Shown: one piece after another, positions 55,850 to 58,341 of the stretch | How the letters are laid out: every line of letters starts with the position of its first letter | Numbering within the stretch: position 1 is the stretch's first letter | The notes under the pieces: model-generated | Databases searched by the model: none | Told to the model about the DNA's origin: nothing | The model's input: only the letters and a program-made list of their open reading frames with translations | Translations under genes and position numbers: made by a program | Assembly: GCF_004000985.1 (NCBI RefSeq) | Contig: NZ_BIMH01000035.1 | Location: forward strand, 1 to 58,341 | DNA length: 58,341 nucleotides | From: Paenibacillus validus NBRC 15382 | Lineage (GTDB): Bacteria; Bacillota; Bacilli; Paenibacillales; NBRC-103111 | Reading direction: 5' to 3'

Positions 55850-55954
55850 ATGATTCCACCAAAAGGATTTGGTTCTAAAGGAACCGGCGGCAAAGGTGAC
55901 AGATTTGGGCAATTAGTCATCATCAATGATTCCTTAAGAGCACAACCGAAGTAA
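55850..55954 (+). CDS. 34-residue Lys/Gly-rich peptide, candidate precursor
   Basis: ATG 55850 has a near-ideal AAGGAGGGG site 6-8 nt upstream. The peptide starts MIPPKGFGSKGTGGKGDRF and ends in SLRAQPK. Lys-Gly pairs lie at residues 5, 10 and 15, exactly five apart, then a hydrophobic LVII patch at 22-25. The stop overlaps the start of the next gene (TAATG). No homologue is known to me. Tight coupling between two acyltransferase-like genes and an exporter supports a modified, exported peptide. Confidence 0.75.
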   Translation: MIPPKGFGSKGTGGKGDRFGQLVIINDSLRAQPK

Positions 55955-56505
55955 TGCCCTACGAATTTCGTCCTTGCGATTTGGAAATGGACTATGAATC
56001 GTATGTAAAGTTTGTAATCAAGCATCACGATGAACTGAATTTGCCTTATTCATTTGCCATTAAGCTTAGTTTTATCAGCAGCCCTTTAATTTTTGGCAAA
56101 GCCATGCTCATCTTCAGTGAAGAGCCTTACGAGATTGTCGGTGCGGCCGGTTTCGTCTATGGTACCGGCGCCAACCAATATGAGGACCGGGAAGTATGTC
56201 AGGTGGAGGTTGCTTTTATTCAGAAGGCTTATCGGCGCACATTTGTGTTTGCACGAGGATTGCAGGCGCTGATTGACCAGATGAAAGCGGGAAACCCGAA
56301 TGTCGAGAAGGTTCAGTTCTGGGCTTCTGAGGGTCAGGGGGAGCTGGAAAGGCTCTTCACGAAATTCAGCGCACTGCCTGGTTCGACAAAATCCATCGTG
56401 AACAACTTGGCTCTCTATACGGTTTCGTTTCATGAGCTGGAGGCCTATTGCCTCCGTTTTGGAGCCGCTGATGGACTTAGAGGAAACGAAGGCCGTGTCT
56501 ACTGA
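55954..56505 (+). CDS. GNAT-like acyltransferase, second of a pair
   Basis: The 183-residue protein starts at ATG 55954, inside the TAA of the peptide gene (TAATG), so its translation depends on the peptide gene. GNAT-like core: YEIVGAAGFVYG, EVCQVEVAFIQKAYRRTFVFARGLQAL. Related to the first GNAT-like protein at about a quarter of positions. The last 35 nt overlap the next small ORF. Confidence 0.7.
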   Translation: MPYEFRPCDLEMDYESYVKFVIKHHDELNLPYSFAIKLSFISSPLIFGKAMLIFSEEPYEIVGAAGFVYGTGANQYEDREVCQVEVAFIQKAYRRTFVFARGLQALIDQMKAGNPNVEKVQFWASEGQGELERLFTKFSALPGSTKSIVNNLALYTVSFHELEAYCLRFGAADGLRGNEGRVY

Positions 56506-56725
56506 ACACGTGCTTCAGACCGTCGGGAATTCTCGATGGTCTTTTCTTTACGCTGTTTTCGTGAGCAAAGCAGACCAAATAGAGCTGTTCAGAGCGATTA
56601 AGAATGACTTGTTCCCTGATTCGCTAAGGATAAAGGTTTACAGCACGAAAGTGGTTTATCTTCTAAATGATTTTATAAAAAACTCCTATCAAAAATCTTG
56701 CGAATGGTGTTGTAAGGGGAAGTAA
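56471..56725 (+). CDS. Small protein of unknown function (84 aa), possibly chimeric at its end
   Basis: ATG 56471 lies inside the end of the second GNAT gene. It has a folded-looking core (SRWSFLYAVFVSKADQIELF) and a Cys-rich tail CEWCCKGK. The tail overlaps the 3' end of a convergent AT-rich gene, and base composition changes near 56660, so the original end may have been replaced by recombination. No known family. Confidence 0.5.
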   Translation: MDLEETKAVSTEHVLQTVGNSRWSFLYAVFVSKADQIELFRAIKNDLFPDSLRIKVYSTKVVYLLNDFIKNSYQKSCEWCCKGK

Positions 56726-57097
56726 AATAAAAGCATAGATTGTACCCCAAACGAATGTACCTTCAACGTTTATCGTTTCCAATCCGCCCCTAACGATAGT
56801 TTCGCCAAAAATCGCACCAACTGTTCCGCTGTATAAGGTTACGAGAAATGCACTTATAAGGCTTATCAGCCAAAGTTTTTTGTTAGATAATGCATTTCTA
56901 TTGTGAAAATATCCACCTAAAACTGCAAAGGTAATAGCAAAAGGAATTATCACTGAGAAATATAGCCACTCTTCACCCCAGAATGAAGTAATTCCACCAG
57001 CCCAAACTTGACCTATTAACATAAATAATAATGCAGTAATGAATGAAAATAAAGCACCGAAGATAAGACCTTTTATCCAAGAAAGATGTTTCATCAT
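56663..57097 (-). CDS. Small membrane protein of unknown function (144 aa)
   Basis: Four predicted membrane segments (for example GLIFGALFSFITALLFMLIG, YFSVIIPFAITFAVLGGYF, LISLISAFLVTLYSGTVGAI, TIYAFILLPLTTPFARFLIG). ATG 57097 or the next codon follows GGTGGTGATTAG. It is much more AT-rich than the neighbours and overlaps the cassette's last ORF tail to tail, which fits horizontal transfer. Confidence 0.75.
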   Translation of the reverse strand: MMKHLSWIKGLIFGALFSFITALLFMLIGQVWAGGITSFWGEEWLYFSVIIPFAITFAVLGGYFHNRNALSNKKLWLISLISAFLVTLYSGTVGAIFGETIVRGGLETINVEGTFVWGTIYAFILLPLTTPFARFLIGVFYKII

Positions 57098-57279
57098 CTA
57101 ATCACCACCAAATATTGATTTAGAGACAAGACGGATTTATCCTATTTCTTATTTACAATATTACAGAAAATCTGGATATTATAAAACTTTACCCTAAAAC
57201 AACAATCTTTGCGAAAACAGCGTTTCTTTATTTTAAGGCTCTGTTAAATTTTAATGTTGATTTTCAAGAAATTAATGAA

Positions 57280-57304
57280 GGGTGGCATCATATGCCACCC
57301 TTTT
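57280..57304. terminator. Hairpin between the membrane protein and the collagen-like gene
   Basis: A 9-bp perfect stem (57280-57288 with 57292-57300), 3-nt loop. T-run of four on the plus side; on the minus side, where the collagen-like gene needs it, T content is modest. The surrounding 57098-57374 is AT-rich with nothing else recognisable. Confidence 0.6.
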
Positions 57305-57374
57305 CAGGTCAATTTTCTATCCAAAATCTTTTTACAACGTTACCATCCTCTTCAGTGAAACTTGCAGCTTGTAG

Positions 57375-58341
57375 TTATCGAGTGTCTTGTATCGAAGCAT
57401 TACTGTTATTCTCGGCCAGTACTGTCAAAGGATCGTATGGAGGACCGACCACTGTTCCAGGTATCAGCGCGATATCTACAGCGTTTTCCGGGATGCCCCA
57501 TGAATTTCCGGAAAAGACAAATACAGCTGCTTCAACAACAAATCCGCGGGTGTTATAGACAACATTATCCAGGATATTGCCGTTTGTACCCGGATTTAAA
57601 TACGCTGGCTGGCGAAGAGAATAGAAGAGATTATTTTGCACCAACAGGTTGTTCATGTTGCCAGCTTGTGTCACAAAGCCGCGATTGACTACCCAGCCCG
57701 TTGAAGGCCCGGCTTGTGGAGGGCCGAATATGGTGTTGTCCAGTATTCGATGATTGTTACCTCCAATTTGAATAAATTCCCTTGCATACGGGATATCGCT
57801 GGTCATGGTCAGCCCTTTGACCGTTACTCCGCTTCCCAACACGATAATTGGAATGACATTCGCTTGCAGCATGACGATCGCGCCCGGATAACCAACTAAA
57901 CTGACGCCGGCTTTGTTAACCAAAATGGTGGATGTGACCGGATACGTTCCCGGCAGAATGTGAACCGTTCCGGTGGGCAATACTGCCGTTACGCCTTGCT
58001 GGATTGTACCGAACGGGCTTGCTTGCGATCCATCCCCGCCTATTGCGCCTGCCTGAACATAAACTTGAAACGGATTGGGCTCAACCGTTCCGGTAGGCCC
58101 TGTCGCGCCGGTAGGCCCTGTTGCTCCAGTTGGTCCAGTTGGTCCCTGCGGCCCGCCGGAAGGTCCAGTAGGCCCTGTCGCCCCCGTTGCTCCGGTCGGT
58201 CCCGTCGGTCCGGTCGCCCCCGTAGGTCCTGTCGCGCCGGTAGGCCCTGTTGCTCCAGTTGGTCCCTGCGGCCCGCCGGAAGGTCCTGTCGGTCCTGTCG
58301 CGCCCGTAGCTCCAGTCGCCCCAGTTGCGCCCGTTGCGCCC
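57375..58341 (-). CDS. Collagen-repeat surface protein with C-terminal beta-helix domain (5' end outside window)
   Basis: The minus-strand frame is open to the window edge. It begins with Gly-X-Thr collagen triplets ([20 protein letters not shown] pattern, about 85 residues visible), then about 235 residues of right-handed beta-helix ([51 protein letters not shown]). BclA-like exosporium glycoproteins and phage-type surface proteins share collagen plus C-terminal head, but a beta-helix head is less common. Stop at 57375. Confidence 0.85.
   Translation of the reverse strand, partial: GATGATGATGATGATGPTGPSGGPQGPTGATGPTGATGPTGATGPTGPTGATGATGPTGPSGGPQGPTGPTGATGPTGATGPTGTVEPNPFQVYVQAGAIGGDGSQASPFGTIQQGVTAVLPTGTVHILPGTYPVTSTILVNKAGVSLVGYPGAIVMLQANVIPIIVLGSGVTVKGLTMTSDIPYAREFIQIGGNNHRILDNTIFGPPQAGPSTGWVVNRGFVTQAGNMNNLLVQNNLFYSLRQPAYLNPGTNGNILDNVVYNTRGFVVEAAVFVFSGNSWGIPENAVDIALIPGTVVGPPYDPLTVLAENNSNASIQDTR
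58081..58341 (-). repeat. Collagen-coding tandem repeat with 120-bp period
   Basis: Gly-Pro/Ala-Thr codon triplets throughout. The block GGPQGP recurs exactly 120 bp apart (plus-strand copies starting at 58141 and 58261) with nearly identical flanks, so the repeat has grown by 120-bp duplication and is prone to length change. Confidence 0.85.

Noticed and set aside
58081..58341. CRISPR-like array at the right edge
   Set aside because: The repeats are in-frame Gly-X-Thr codons of a collagen-like gene without unique spacers.
1..58341. tRNA, rRNA, insertion sequences or prophage genes
   Set aside because: No cloverleaf, rRNA segment, transposase or integrase could be recognised by reading both strands.

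Overview
The window looks like a chromosomal segment of a spore-forming Firmicute of the Paenibacillaceae (most likely Paenibacillus or a close relative). The reasons are strong GGAGG-type ribosome binding sites, frequent TTG/GTG starts, the parE-parC pair, a YdjO-type small zinc-ribbon protein, Fur boxes of the Bacillus 7-1-7 type, a glgBCDA operon, and a collagen-repeat surface protein of the exosporium type. This is inference; no rRNA or tRNA gene is present to fix the taxon.

Layout. 1-6.6 kb: the 3' part of a dynamin-like GTPase, a LysM/G5/M23 cell-wall peptidase, an SGNH hydrolase and an ABC-2 type transporter pair. 6.6-11.2 kb: topoisomerase IV (parE, parC). 11.2-17 kb: a tiny orphan protein, a MarR regulator, a multi-PAS hybrid histidine kinase, a pseudouridine synthase/methyltransferase pair, and two small proteins. 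17.2-23 kb: glycogen synthesis operon glgB-glgC-glgD-glgA. 23-25.6 kb: a GAF histidine kinase, a small protein and a CsoR-family repressor. 25.8-29.9 kb: Fur-box-preceded elemental iron uptake genes efeO-efeB-efeU. 30-33.8 kb: an OFA-family transporter behind a structured leader, then ArsR and a SulP transporter. 34.2-36.3 kb: a broken ferredoxin-nitrite reductase and a uroporphyrinogen-III synthase-like gene.

36.3-53 kb is a large iron-siderophore island. A lipoprotein and two FecCD permeases resemble the B. subtilis schizokinen/arthrobactin uptake genes and are divergently transcribed from a promoter region with two Fur boxes. They precede an 11-gene, almost gapless operon whose promoter has a perfect Fur palindrome exactly between -35 and -10. 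The operon joins a complete rhizobactin/schizokinen-type hydroxamate-citrate pathway (diaminobutyrate aminotransferase, decarboxylase, N-hydroxylase, acetyltransferase, two NIS synthetases, MFS exporter) to the complete petrobactin-type 3,4-dihydroxybenzoate module (asbC, asbD, asbE, asbF). The simplest reading is a mixed hydroxamate/3,4-catecholate citrate siderophore.

A strong terminator closes that operon. A separate promoter then drives a compact cassette: an ABC exporter fused to a cyclic-nucleotide-binding domain, a GNAT-like protein, a 34-residue Lys/Gly peptide gene, a second homologous GNAT-like protein coupled to the peptide gene by a TAATG overlap, and a small protein. With Lys-Gly pairs spaced exactly five residues apart in the peptide, this looks like an unrecognised modified-peptide (possibly acylated RiPP) system. 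The window ends with an AT-rich stretch holding a small membrane protein and a collagen-repeat/beta-helix surface protein running off the right edge.
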